Source: a virus. From it: 64,000 bases of DNA. The translations under genes were made by a program, and so were the position numbers. Shown here in pieces: positions 17,792-24,924 of this stretch. The notes under the pieces are model-generated. The model was not told the origin of the DNA. It searched no databases and saw only the letters and a program-made list of their open reading frames with translations. Within the stretch, counting starts at the first letter, position 1. Each line of letters begins with the position of its first letter. The stretch is from positions 18,354-82,353 of the IMG/VR virus record IMGVR_UViG_3300030202_002990. One strand, given 5' to 3'.

Positions 17792-19356
17792 TAAACATCC
17801 ACTTTTGTTAATATGTTACATATTCTTGCCCGTATGGTCTCCACTCCAGCCTCCCATGCAGCCATTGCTGGTTGATTTGTTGGGCCACTACTGATTGGGC
17901 CACTTGGGCCTGCACCAGTTGCTATACCTGTCAAACTAAGAATTGTGCTTCCTAATTCAACAAATGAATTACAAACACTATCCAATAAATCTGCTAACTC
18001 CTCACCATAAACCAAATGTTGTTCCTTAACATCATCACGACCTTTTATGTATATAACAGCTTCATCATTACTACCACCTATTTTAAAGTAACTTCCGTTG
18101 TCGGTGTATAATCCTGCACAATCATCAAGGTGAACATTTGCACCTTTACAACTTTCTAAATGTGCTTTATCATCAAGTGTTAAAAAAGATGGACATTCAC
18201 TTGACAAATATATTACATCAGGTCCTCCTTCTTTACCACCCTCTCCCAAATCTAATCTTGAATTACCAGGTGTTATCAAACTAATACCACCAGGTCTCAT
18301 ATCCATTGATGTGGCACCACCTGTATTAATATTCATTCCATCATCAGCATCGACTGTAAATGCTTTCTTGGTTGAGAATCCAATACCATCGTGACTAAAT
18401 CCAAGTATCTTTCCTCGTTTAGTATTGAATGTAATTCTATCTGAATTTATTGTTATTTGTTTACCACCAAGATTTGGTTGGTCATCTTCATGAAATGATG
18501 ACATATAAGAATGGTCATCAGCATTAGTTTCCTCTATATCAAGATTTACCTTTTGGTCTGTAGTCATCCATATTGAACTACCATCTGAATTTATGTTTTC
18601 TTCTGCAGGTTTGAAGTTTGTATCTTCAAGTTCTTGCCTTAAATTTTGTTCATCGAATAACTGAGCATCTGTTAGTTGTCCAACTCTCATCAATATGTTT
18701 GGAGAGTCTTGAGTAGATGTATCGTCTCCGTGTGCACCTTCAACTATTGCACTTCCAAATCTTATTGTATTACCAAATCTACCTTCAAGGGTCACATCAC
18801 CTTCTCTTGGTATTAATCTTCGTACTTTTTCATCATTACCAAAGTCTTTGTTTGCCTCAAAAAAGTCATATATGAAATCATCATCTATCATTTTTTGGTC
18901 TCTAAAACCACTTGTACCTGGTATTATATTTGCATTAACACTACCTAACATTGATACAACAGGTAAATAATAATGATTATTTAAATATTTTACAATAACC
19001 ACATGCTCATTTCTTAATGGCATCTTTGTCATGTTCATATCAAGAGGTTGATATATTTTTAATTTTGCAACAATCTTATCTTTTTCAGATTGGTGTGGTC
19101 TTGCCTTGATACAACCCAACAATCCCCAAATCTTTTCACCTTTGTCATTTTCAGGTAATTTTTCTTCGGAATCAAAAACTTCTAAGACTTCTGCTATTTC
19201 AAGTTCATAGTATTCCCAACCTTTGGGGTTTTGTGTATTTGACTTTACTATCTGTCTAACACGACCTTGTGTTGGCACTCCACTACCATCTTTATCATAT
19301 GTAGTTTTTTTAGGGCCCGAATCAGAATATTCCGAGCTTGGTGTCCAATGACCCAT
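17791..19356 (-). CDS. baseplate hub/central spike protein (gp5-like position)
   Basis: 521 residues. The N-terminal part (residues about 25-150: RVRQIVKS..., YYELEIAEVLEV, EHVVIVKYLNNHYYLPVVSM) looks like an OB-fold. It is followed by EGDVTLEGRFGNTIRFG, a common VgrG/gp5 motif leading into a beta-helical spike. The later part has alternating short strands (ITINSDRITFNTKRGKILGF, MNINTGG...) and a closing helix (ELADLLDSVCNSFVELGST). No lysozyme domain is visible, unlike T4 gp5. It probably forms the membrane-piercing spike. Confidence 0.7.
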   Translation of the reverse strand: MGHWTPSSEYSDSGPKKTTYDKDGSGVPTQGRVRQIVKSNTQNPKGWEYYELEIAEVLEVFDSEEKLPENDKGEKIWGLLGCIKARPHQSEKDKIVAKLKIYQPLDMNMTKMPLRNEHVVIVKYLNNHYYLPVVSMLGSVNANIIPGTSGFRDQKMIDDDFIYDFFEANKDFGNDEKVRRLIPREGDVTLEGRFGNTIRFGSAIVEGAHGDDTSTQDSPNILMRVGQLTDAQLFDEQNLRQELEDTNFKPAEENINSDGSSIWMTTDQKVNLDIEETNADDHSYMSSFHEDDQPNLGGKQITINSDRITFNTKRGKILGFSHDGIGFSTKKAFTVDADDGMNINTGGATSMDMRPGGISLITPGNSRLDLGEGGKEGGPDVIYLSSECPSFLTLDDKAHLESCKGANVHLDDCAGLYTDNGSYFKIGGSNDEAVIYIKGRDDVKEQHLVYGEELADLLDSVCNSFVELGSTILSLTGIATGAGPSGPISSGPTNQPAMAAWEAGVETIRARICNILTKVDV

Positions 19357-19749
19357 TTAGTTTCCTTTGACTTTTTCTACTTCGTCTGTTATTTCGTCTG
19401 TCTTACTTTGTAAATCTACTACAACATCATCAATACTTTTCAGTAATTGCTCTTTTTCATTATCCGATAATCCAAACTCCGCCTCTGCTCCACCCTTATT
19501 TTCGTTGGCTATTATTCTCTGAACAATACCAGCAAGTTTAACGAGTTGTTCATCATTTTTCACATTTATTTCTAAATATTCTTTAATCATTGGGATTAGT
19601 TGAACGGCCATATCCCCATCTTTGATGAATCCTGTAACTTCCTTTACCAATACCTCGAGCTGGTGTTTATTATGTTTGGAATTATTATATATATCTTCAA
19701 ATAGTGATGATAGTGATTTACCTTTAAACAGTTCATATTCAGTTGACAT
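19357..19749 (-). CDS. small helical protein heading the baseplate operon
   Basis: 130 residues, almost wholly helical and charged (for example KSLSSLFEDIYNNSKHNKHQLEVLV, quoted here only for its first part, and a C-terminal coil with DEITDEVEKVKGN). It is the first gene after the divergent control region at 19.75-19.95 kb and abuts the spike gene. A scaffold or hub-assembly role is possible. No family recognised. Confidence 0.45.
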   Translation of the reverse strand: MSTEYELFKGKSLSSLFEDIYNNSKHNKHQLEVLVKEVTGFIKDGDMAVQLIPMIKEYLEINVKNDEQLVKLAGIVQRIIANENKGGAEAEFGLSDNEKEQLLKSIDDVVVDLQSKTDEITDEVEKVKGN

Positions 19750-19766
19750 ATCTAATCCTATGTTGT

Positions 19767-19796
19767 TTATTGGTACAATAACTCATAAATAAATAG
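19767..19796 (-). promoter_or_regulatory. TATTTAT-class promoter with 5' hairpin before the baseplate operon
   Basis: Minus-strand CTATTTATTTATG (19796-19784) is followed three bases later by a perfect hairpin, TTATTG (19781-19776), loop TAC, CAATAA (19772-19767). The first start codon at 19749 follows, with AGGAT before it. The arrangement matches the other TATTTAT sites. Confidence 0.5.
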
Positions 19797-19851
19797 TAAA
19801 AACTCCCAAAGTTGATTCATATATATAGCTTAATGAAAGTTTTTAAATTAG

Positions 19852-19886
19852 AATATTTATATATACTCGGGCAAAGTGTCCGAGTA
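19852..19886 (+). promoter_or_regulatory. TATTTAT-class promoter with 5' hairpin for plus-strand gene
   Basis: AATATTTATATA is followed by a 7-bp perfect hairpin, TACTCGG (19864-19870) with CCGAGTA (19880-19886) and a 9-base loop. The plus-strand gene starts at 19955 with a GGGAG ribosome site. Read on the other strand the same bases give TATAAATA, the classical T4 late -10 box, pointing at the baseplate operon. The site could thus work in both directions. Confidence 0.5.
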
Positions 19887-19954
19887 CAGAACTGAGGAAG
19901 TTAAATATCCCTTTTCTGTTTAGTGATAAGAAACAACAACGGGAGAAAACAACA

Positions 19955-20176
19955 ATGAAGGAAATCATAACACTCGTCAAAGGTTGGGTAGATGATTTAG
20001 CTCATCTATTAATGTCCTTTGTTGCCATTGGTGCTATATCCGAAGTAATATTCGGTACTGGTGTCTTCGGCGTTAATGTTATTGGTAACCTAACACTAAT
20101 CATAAATAAATTCGGCGAATCCGGTTTCGCTGGGTTAGTCGCTTTATTGGTGTTAGTGGGTTTATTCCGTAAATAG
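19955..20176 (+). CDS. small hydrophobic membrane protein (holin candidate)
   Basis: 73 residues on the plus strand, against the direction of all surrounding genes. It has two hydrophobic stretches (about 15-45 and 55-70) rich in Gly/Val/Ile and a short basic end (LFRK). The ribosome site GGGAG lies 11 bases before ATG. It has its own promoter-like site and a strong terminator, so it is a monocistronic and probably abundant product. Size and topology would fit a holin or a small virion membrane protein. There is no lysin next to it to settle this. Confidence 0.5.
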   Translation: MKEIITLVKGWVDDLAHLLMSFVAIGAISEVIFGTGVFGVNVIGNLTLIINKFGESGFAGLVALLVLVGLFRK

Positions 20177-20193
20177 CTATTATCGGTGCACAG

Positions 20194-20224
20194 AAAAGGG
20201 GGAATTCATTTCCCCCTTTTTTTT
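20194..20224 (+). terminator. rho-independent terminator
   Basis: A perfect stem AAAAGGGGGAA / TTCCCCCTTTT with a four-base loop (TTCA) is followed by further T residues, just after the plus-strand gene ending at 20176. Confidence 0.9.
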
Positions 20225-20256
20225 GCTTTAAATTATGTATATTATGAGTTTATAAG

Positions 20257-20289
20257 GATATTTATTAACGATTGATATGTTTATCAATC
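20257..20289 (+). promoter_or_regulatory. TATTTAT-class promoter with 5' hairpin for second plus-strand gene
   Basis: GATATTTATTAAC is followed directly by a perfect 8-bp hairpin, GATTGATA (20270-20277), loop TGTT, TATCAATC (20282-20289). The start codon at 20316 comes about 26 bases later. Confidence 0.55.
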
Positions 20290-20315
20290 ATAACGCGTTA
20301 TTAATGGAGAGTATT

Positions 20316-20513
20316 ATGAAAACAATACTTACAAGTATACTTTCTTTATTTATCTTTTTTGGTGCTGTTCCAACTGCTAATGCTTCAGATATGAACAATA
20401 GTGCTGGAATGGAAGAAGTCAAGAAGAAGAAAAAGAAAGGTAAGAAGATAGGTGGTAAGAAAGGGAAGAAATCTAAGAAAGGTTTTTTCTCTAAAATCTT
20501 CGGAAGTAAATAA
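20316..20513 (+). CDS. secreted lysine-rich small basic protein
   Basis: 65 residues. Start chosen at ATG 20316, preceded by GGAGAG. The in-frame ATG at 20277 lies inside the leader hairpin. Residues 1-24 form a signal peptide ending AVPTANAS. The mature part is about 40 residues with about 20 Lys (runs such as VKKKKKKGKK) and ends FFSKIFGSK, a short amphipathic tail. After export it would be a highly cationic peptide able to bind lipid A, nucleic acid or peptidoglycan. It has its own promoter-like site and terminator. Function unknown. A lysis or envelope-disrupting role is a guess. Confidence 0.6.
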   Translation: MKTILTSILSLFIFFGAVPTANASDMNNSAGMEEVKKKKKKGKKIGGKKGKKSKKGFFSKIFGSK

Positions 20514-20522
20514 TCTTAAAAC

Positions 20523-20553
20523 AAAAAGGGGAATAAAAATTCCCCTTTTTTTT
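20523..20553. terminator. bidirectional rho-independent terminator
   Basis: Stem AAAAAGGGGAA / TTCCCCTTTTT with loop TAAAA, flanked by T on the plus side and by T on the minus side. It separates the plus-strand gene ending at 20513 from the minus-strand gene ending at 20559 and can serve both. Confidence 0.85.
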
Positions 20554-20558
20554 ATTGT

Positions 20559-20657
20559 TTAGAATTTAAAAAAATCCTTGTAGTCATCAGCGTAAATTTT
20601 ACCAACAGAATATAATACTACAAAAGTAATCCCTAATCCTATATATAAACCAATCAT
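20559..20657 (-). CDS. single-TM small membrane protein
   Basis: 32 codons starting ATG with AAGGGG 8 bases before. One hydrophobic helix (IGLYIGLGITFVVLYSV) and a charged tail (YADDYKDFFKF). It starts 9 bases after the next upstream gene ends and stops just before the terminator, which supports it as the last gene of this unit. Confidence 0.55.
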   Translation of the reverse strand: MIGLYIGLGITFVVLYSVGKIYADDYKDFFKF

Positions 20658-20666
20658 AATAACCCC

Positions 20667-20984
20667 TTATTTTAGTTGTAATTTCTGTACCCAATCAGGT
20701 ACATTCTTTTCCATGTAATGTTGTATGACAAATGCTTCTACTATATGAGTAAAAAACCAAAAGAATGTTAATAGTGGAACAAATATCTGATAATCCATAT
20801 CTAACTTACTTATACCCAACCAAGTTAAAAATATCATACCAATTGATTTGGTTAAAAATCCCATTCCACTAAATCCCAAACTCATTATACTTCCTCGTTG
20901 CATCACGATATAAATTCCTACACATAGATGCATGAGATTTAGAAACACTGGTGCTAAAACACCTAAAACAATATATTCAATCAT
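20667..20984 (-). CDS. multi-pass small membrane protein, unknown
   Basis: 105 residues with three to four hydrophobic helices and a short basic C-terminus (VPDWVQKLQLK). No family was recognised. It follows the TonB-C gene with a 10-base gap, so the two are probably co-transcribed. Confidence 0.5.
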   Translation of the reverse strand: MIEYIVLGVLAPVFLNLMHLCVGIYIVMQRGSIMSLGFSGMGFLTKSIGMIFLTWLGISKLDMDYQIFVPLLTFFWFFTHIVEAFVIQHYMEKNVPDWVQKLQLK

Positions 20985-20994
20985 CAGTACTCCG

Positions 20995-21330
20995 TTATTT
21001 AAAAACTATCGGTAAAGTGTACTTTACTGTGACAGGTTTACCATTTTGGATTGCTGGATGATAAGAACTACTTCGTACTTTATCTAACACTACTTCATTA
21101 AGGTCAAGATTAAAAGTATCTCTGATAACAGGATTCTCTACTTCTCCCTTTTCATTTATAAAAAAATCCACAACTATTTTACCTTTTGGATTTTTTAAAA
21201 GTATATCTTCTCTAATGTCGTAGTATGTAAGTACGAATGGTACTTTGGGTTGGGGTAATTGACTCTCACCATTTGGTAAGTCTTGGGCTGTCAATAAGCC
21301 CATTAGCATTAGGTATGCTAGTGCTCTCAT
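20995..21330 (-). CDS. exported protein with TonB C-terminal domain
   Basis: 111 residues with a short N-terminal signal or anchor (ALAYLMLMGLLTAQ). The C-terminal 80 residues show the TonB fold pattern: GKIVVDFFINEKGEVENPVI, LDKVRSSSYHPAIQNG, then PVTVKYTLPIVF. Cellular TonB uses this domain to touch outer-membrane receptors and pass energy from ExbBD. Here the long Pro-rich spacer is missing, so it probably cannot span the periplasm. It could compete with host TonB at receptors or serve in an envelope complex. The 5' leader carries a 9-bp hairpin. Confidence 0.7.
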   Translation of the reverse strand: MRALAYLMLMGLLTAQDLPNGESQLPQPKVPFVLTYYDIREDILLKNPKGKIVVDFFINEKGEVENPVIRDTFNLDLNEVVLDKVRSSSYHPAIQNGKPVTVKYTLPIVFK

Positions 21331-21374
21331 CGGTTTTCTCCTTTATTTAGTGATAAGACTATGTTTCCGGTTTC

Positions 21375-21398
21375 TTGAAAAGTATTTCTACTTTTCAA
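21375..21398 (-). promoter_or_regulatory. leader hairpin before TonB-C gene
   Basis: Perfect 9-bp inverted repeat TTGAAAAGT / ACTTTTCAA with a six-base loop, in the 140-base gap before the gene at 21330. Upstream of it (minus strand) lies the AT-rich box AAATATATAAGATAATTATG. The arrangement recalls the promoter-plus-hairpin leaders elsewhere, but the TATTTAT core is not intact. Confidence 0.4.
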
Positions 21399-21470
21399 AA
21401 CATAATTATCTTATATATTTAGAAAAAACACTTTTATTTACTTATTTTGTGATAGTTTTTTGTTAGATTG

Positions 21471-22100
21471 TTAAACTTTTTTCATTTTATATTCTAACTG
21501 AGATAATAAATTATTTATCTTTTCTAATTTGGGATGATTGGGGTTTTTTTCTAAAAGTTTATCTTTTGTATTCATCAACTTACCATAGGCCTTCTGTAAA
21601 TCTATTAGAGCAATTCCTTTCATACTTCGTCTGTAATATAGATGGTCAAGTGCTTCATCTTCTGCTTCAGCACCACGAACACCAGCAACTGCTGTTATCT
21701 GTTCTACTTCTCCGTATATGGTATCTTCTACATCTTGTATTTCTTGCCATACAGTATTATCCCACATGGCATCTAAATCTAAATTATCCATCTCTGCCAA
21801 TGCTTCTTGTGTATCTATACTATCTTGTTTGGCCCGTTCTATTTTTCTGAGTCTATCCCTTTCAGCAAATTCTTTATCTAAATTTACAGAACGGATTGAA
21901 TCACATTCAGATATCCACCCACCATAACCTTTCCAAGCAGGTGAACCTTTATAATCTCTATATTCCGTATCATCACAATCTTGTCCAAATGCAACATCTC
22001 GTTTAAACTCAGATGTTCTTGTGATACCTTGGTCTGTAAAGACTTGTTCGTCTACTTGTGAATACATAACACTTACTAACAATAATGGTAAGTATTTCAT
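21471..22100 (-). CDS. exported coiled-coil protein at end of pilin operon
   Basis: 209 residues with a signal peptide ending MYSQ. Three or four Cys lie in the first mature part (QDCDDTEY, ISECDSI), followed by acidic helical sequence and a C-terminal coil (KYLEKINNLLSQLEYKM-type). It overlaps the 40-residue membrane gene upstream by four bases, so it belongs to the pseudopilin operon. Function unknown. Confidence 0.5.
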   Translation of the reverse strand: MKYLPLLLVSVMYSQVDEQVFTDQGITRTSEFKRDVAFGQDCDDTEYRDYKGSPAWKGYGGWISECDSIRSVNLDKEFAERDRLRKIERAKQDSIDTQEALAEMDNLDLDAMWDNTVWQEIQDVEDTIYGEVEQITAVAGVRGAEAEDEALDHLYYRRSMKGIALIDLQKAYGKLMNTKDKLLEKNPNHPKLEKINNLLSQLEYKMKKV

Positions 22101-22219
22101 TTTTCTCTCTGTTGTTCAATTCTTTTTTTCTTCTTGTATTTCTTTATTGTTTGTTTCTCGTCTAATTCCCAAATAAGACAAGCTCCTAAACAAATAATGA
22201 TTAGAGGTGCCCAACTCAT
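22097..22219 (-). CDS. 40-residue membrane protein
   Basis: A short gene whose ATG overlaps the stop of the gene upstream (ATGA) and whose stop overlaps the ATG of the gene downstream (ATGA), strong evidence of coupled translation. One N-terminal hydrophobic helix (WAPLIIICLGACLIWEL) is followed by a very basic coil with Lys runs. Confidence 0.6.
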   Translation of the reverse strand: MSWAPLIIICLGACLIWELDEKQTIKKYKKKKRIEQQREK

Positions 22220-22641
22220 AATATTTCTATTTCGGTTCCTATACCTCTCTTATCATATTGTGTTCCAACTACTATCGTATAAAAACCTGGTTCTATGTTA
22301 GATGACCATTCCGTTCTATATAATTTCCATGTATATGTTTCGATTCTTTTTCTTCCATCTCTATGTGGACTTAGAGAGATAGGTGTTTGATGTACACTCT
22401 TTCCATTTCCATCAAACATAAATAACTTGGTTTTTTTTCTTTTTACTTCGTATCTGACCTTTACACAAGGTCCTCCTTTTCTATCATAGTCCAACCAAGC
22501 AACAATTGGATGTTCATCGAAATCTACTAATGATGGGGTTACTACTGTAGGTTTAGAATCTTTTTCGGGTGAGAATATCACATATGCTAAACATATAAAG
22601 ATTCCACCATACAAAAGTAATTCTTTTATTTGATTACTCAT
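22216..22641 (-). CDS. membrane-anchored beta-rich protein of pilin operon
   Basis: 141 residues. One N-terminal membrane helix (ELLLYGGIFICLAYVIF) is followed by a soluble beta-rich domain containing YDRKGGPCVKVRYEVKR, YTWKLYRTEW and a C-terminal PGFYTIVVGTQYD. It starts one base from the stop of the pilin gene upstream. It may be an assembly or minor component. No family recognised. Confidence 0.5.
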   Translation of the reverse strand: MSNQIKELLLYGGIFICLAYVIFSPEKDSKPTVVTPSLVDFDEHPIVAWLDYDRKGGPCVKVRYEVKRKKTKLFMFDGNGKSVHQTPISLSPHRDGRKRIETYTWKLYRTEWSSNIEPGFYTIVVGTQYDKRGIGTEIEIL

Positions 22642-22642
22642 A

Positions 22643-23089
22643 TTATTGTGCTATATATCTAATTGGTTCCTCAGATAATTCAAATGATGTAGAATCATAT
22701 GTATAATAATAAATTTCATCGTCACGCCTGTGATGAAAGATAGCAGGTTCTTCAGCATCAATCAAACTAAACTGCCATTCGTTATCCTCATCAGGTACAC
22801 CCAATGTTAAATTTATCTTGATATTACGAGTTCTACCCATGACTGTGAGTGGATTATAAGGCCATGATTCATTTCCAGTTTCGATTAGCTTATCACTTGC
22901 GTAAGTTTCACACCCTGCCCATATTGTATCTACAGTCGTCTTTTCAGCTGATACTGCTGCTGAGTTTAAAACAGATGTCATCTTAGGGACAGCCACTGCT
23001 GATAATATTCCTAAGATGACCATAACCATTACTAATTCTACTAAAGAAAAACCTTCATTCATTTTCTCTTTCAGTATTTTTTTTATCAT
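22643..23089 (-). CDS. type IV pilin/pseudopilin-like protein
   Basis: 148 residues. A short basic leader ends NEG, then FSLVELVMVMVILGILSAVAVP gives the class III prepilin signature (G-1, F+1, E+5 and a hydrophobic helix). The globular part has WPYNPLTVMG, a motif shared with the two upstream pilins (WP.NPFDAL). Processing needs a prepilin peptidase, not seen here, so the host enzyme would be used. Confidence 0.85.
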   Translation of the reverse strand: MIKKILKEKMNEGFSLVELVMVMVILGILSAVAVPKMTSVLNSAAVSAEKTTVDTIWAGCETYASDKLIETGNESWPYNPLTVMGRTRNIKINLTLGVPDEDNEWQFSLIDAEEPAIFHHRRDDEIYYYTYDSTSFELSEEPIRYIAQ

Positions 23090-23091
23090 TT

Positions 23092-23562
23092 TTATTGTCC
23101 TTCCAAATCTCGTCTATATACAACTTGATTTGGTTGATATGGTGGATTGGAATATCCAATCTCACCCGTTGATGAATTATAAGTCCAAACTGCTAAACTA
23201 TCTTCTTTCCTACGATGAACTATTGAATTTTTAAAATCATTACTTGCTTCACCAGTAAAAATCCAATCACTATCGTTCATCTCTACCATCAAAGTGGTAT
23301 TTGATTTGTCGTAGGATTGTGGTACTTTATTAAGTGCGTCAAATGGATTGTTTGGCCACTCTTGGACACCATTATCGATAAACTCTTCTTGACTATAAGT
23401 ATCTAAAGCAGCGACCAAATTAATCAAAACTCCTTGTTCGGAAGCTGCTTCGGATTGTCGGACAATATTTGTAAATCTCGGTATCGAAACTGCGGCTAAA
23501 ATTCCAATGATTACCATTACCATAATCAGTTCGACTAAGGTAAAACCATTCTTTCTATTCAC
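23092..23562 (-). CDS. type IV pilin/pseudopilin-like protein
   Basis: 156 residues. The leader MNRKNG is followed by FTLVELIMVMVIIGILAAVSIP, with Glu at +5. The mature domain shares IDNGVQEWPNNPFDALNKVPQSYD-type sequence (quoted in part) and a HRRKEDSLAVW segment with its neighbours, so the three are duplicates. It overlaps the upstream pilin gene by eight bases. Confidence 0.88.
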   Translation of the reverse strand: MNRKNGFTLVELIMVMVIIGILAAVSIPRFTNIVRQSEAASEQGVLINLVAALDTYSQEEFIDNGVQEWPNNPFDALNKVPQSYDKSNTTLMVEMNDSDWIFTGEASNDFKNSIVHRRKEDSLAVWTYNSSTGEIGYSNPPYQPNQVVYRRDLEGQ

Positions 23563-24004
23563 TTGACAGACTTTCTCGGTTTCCTAAGAATCCAGTAGTG
23601 TCTGCATCTGTTCCTGTGTTTACTCCTGCGTCATACTCCCACTTAAACCTTGAGTTGTCTGAGCGTTGATGAGTAATGTAAGCTGGGTCACCATCTACAA
23701 ATGTCCACTCGTTATCTGTGTCGGCGTTTGTACCATCATCAGTATAAGTTTGTGGTTTGTCTTTAAGTGCGTCAAAGGGATTATCTGGCCATATAGCTCT
23801 TCCACTATCTATGAGTTTATGAACTCCATAGTTTTCGAGTGCTACACCAATATTACTGACGACAGCATCTTCAGAAGCTTCTTCAGCTTTTGTAATGGTC
23901 TCCAAGTATCTTGGGATAGCGACAGCTGATAATATACCTAATATTATCATTACCATGATTAATTCAATCAAGGTAAATCCGTCTTGGTTATTTAGTTTCT
24001 TCAT
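23555..24004 (-). CDS. type IV pilin/pseudopilin-like protein
   Basis: 149 residues. The leader ends QDG before FTLIELIMVMIILGILSAVAIP. The mature part has IWPDNPFDALKDKPQTY, the shared pilin motif of this cluster, and HQRSDNSRFKWEYDAG. It probably forms filament or pseudopilus subunits with the two similar proteins downstream. Confidence 0.88.
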   Translation of the reverse strand: MKKLNNQDGFTLIELIMVMIILGILSAVAIPRYLETITKAEEASEDAVVSNIGVALENYGVHKLIDSGRAIWPDNPFDALKDKPQTYTDDGTNADTDNEWTFVDGDPAYITHQRSDNSRFKWEYDAGVNTGTDADTTGFLGNRESLSSE

Positions 24005-24035
24005 TTTCTTGTCCTTTCAGGTTTGTTATTAAGAA

Positions 24036-24704
24036 TTAAGGTACTAAAGTTTTATGTAGTTTAGATGGGTTCTCAGTATCTATCACGACAAGAACAGGTG
24101 CCTGTGCTGATGTACCACTACCACTTCCTGGTATAATTAGGTAAGCGTATGAACCATCCTGAAATGGTGAGGTTAAACCATTGTTACCAAAATCTTGTTT
24201 GAAGTCAAGAGCACCAATTTCAGAGTTACCATCGTAACCAACTGATGTTTCAAGACTCATCCAATCGTTTTGTAAAGCGTCATCATCATCGGAAGATGGT
24301 GAGAACACATATACGAATTCACTAAGGTCATCTGTATAAGATTCTTTTTGGTCAAGGATAGTTTCTACATATGCTTCAAGTGTTTCGTCTGTAGATGCAT
24401 CTTCGGATAAATCAACACCACCAACGGCGACATCATACTTTTCTTGTCCTGGAAATCTTCCTTTTCCTTCTTCAGATAATGTTTGGTTATAAAAGTTGTT
24501 TGCTACAGTTAAGATTTTATCAATGTTTGCCATTGTCTTTTTCTCTTTAGCACCTGCACCAACTGCACCAAATTTTGGAGCGGCTGTTGTAGCTAATGTA
24601 GCCATCATTGCAGTAGTAACAGCGAATTCAGCTAGTGAATTACCATTAGTACTCTTGAGTTTTCTCATAAAAGATTTTACGAGTTTCTTTATTGTTTCGA
24701 ACAT
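24036..24704 (-). CDS. divergent prepilin-like protein, first gene of pilin operon
   Basis: 222 residues. A longer basic leader (KKLVKSFMRKLKSTNGN) is followed by SLAEFAVTTAMMATLATTAAP: a Glu near +5 and a hydrophobic helix with a prepilin-like layout, but Ala/Thr-rich. The C-terminal part is acidic, with a DDDD stretch (about 155), a beta-rich end and no match to the WP.NPFDAL motif. It could be the major subunit or a minor tip pilin. The gene has GGAG before its ATG and the first start after a 220-base leader. Confidence 0.65.
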   Translation of the reverse strand: MFETIKKLVKSFMRKLKSTNGNSLAEFAVTTAMMATLATTAAPKFGAVGAGAKEKKTMANIDKILTVANNFYNQTLSEEGKGRFPGQEKYDVAVGGVDLSEDASTDETLEAYVETILDQKESYTDDLSEFVYVFSPSSDDDDALQNDWMSLETSVGYDGNSEIGALDFKQDFGNNGLTSPFQDGSYAYLIIPGSGSGTSAQAPVLVVIDTENPSKLHKTLVP

Positions 24705-24764
24705 TTCAGTTCTCCTTCTTTTGTATTTTTCTAATAGATTCGAATAACCTATTCCTACCTATAT

Positions 24765-24781
24765 GGTACAATAACTGTACC
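24765..24781 (-). promoter_or_regulatory. inverted repeat in leader of pilin operon
   Basis: GGTACA / TGTACC with a five-base centre (ATAAC on the plus strand), about 60 bases before the first pilin start, next to a further GGTAC copy. It may be an operator or a 5' hairpin. Confidence 0.4.
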
Positions 24782-24842
24782 AAAGTACCCCAATTTTTAA
24801 AGTTTTTTTTATGTTACAATATTGTTGTACTTAGAAGTAGGC

Positions 24843-24868
24843 AATAAAAAACCACTTGAATAAGTGGT
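24843..24868 (-). terminator. rho-independent terminator after gp55-like gene
   Basis: On the minus strand ACCACTT / AAGTGGT with a four-base loop is followed by TTTTTATT. It lies about 60 bases after the sigma-factor stop at 24925 and before the pilin leader. Confidence 0.8.
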
Positions 24869-24924
24869 CTTTTACATTGTGTATTGTTTTGTTACTCTAT
24901 GTAACAGTTTGTAATATCATTTTG

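Noticed and set aside
19854-19861. TATAAATA on the minus strand as the sole late promoter of the baseplate operon
   Set aside because: The same bases read TATTTATA in the plus direction next to a plus-strand gene, and a separate TATTTAT/hairpin site lies nearer the operon at 19784-19796. Both remain possible, but I preferred the recurrent arrangement.
24036-24704. Bacterial chromosomal segment (pilins suggest a host contig)
   Set aside because: The pilin genes lie between a late sigma gene and T4-like virion genes with the same coding style and packing.
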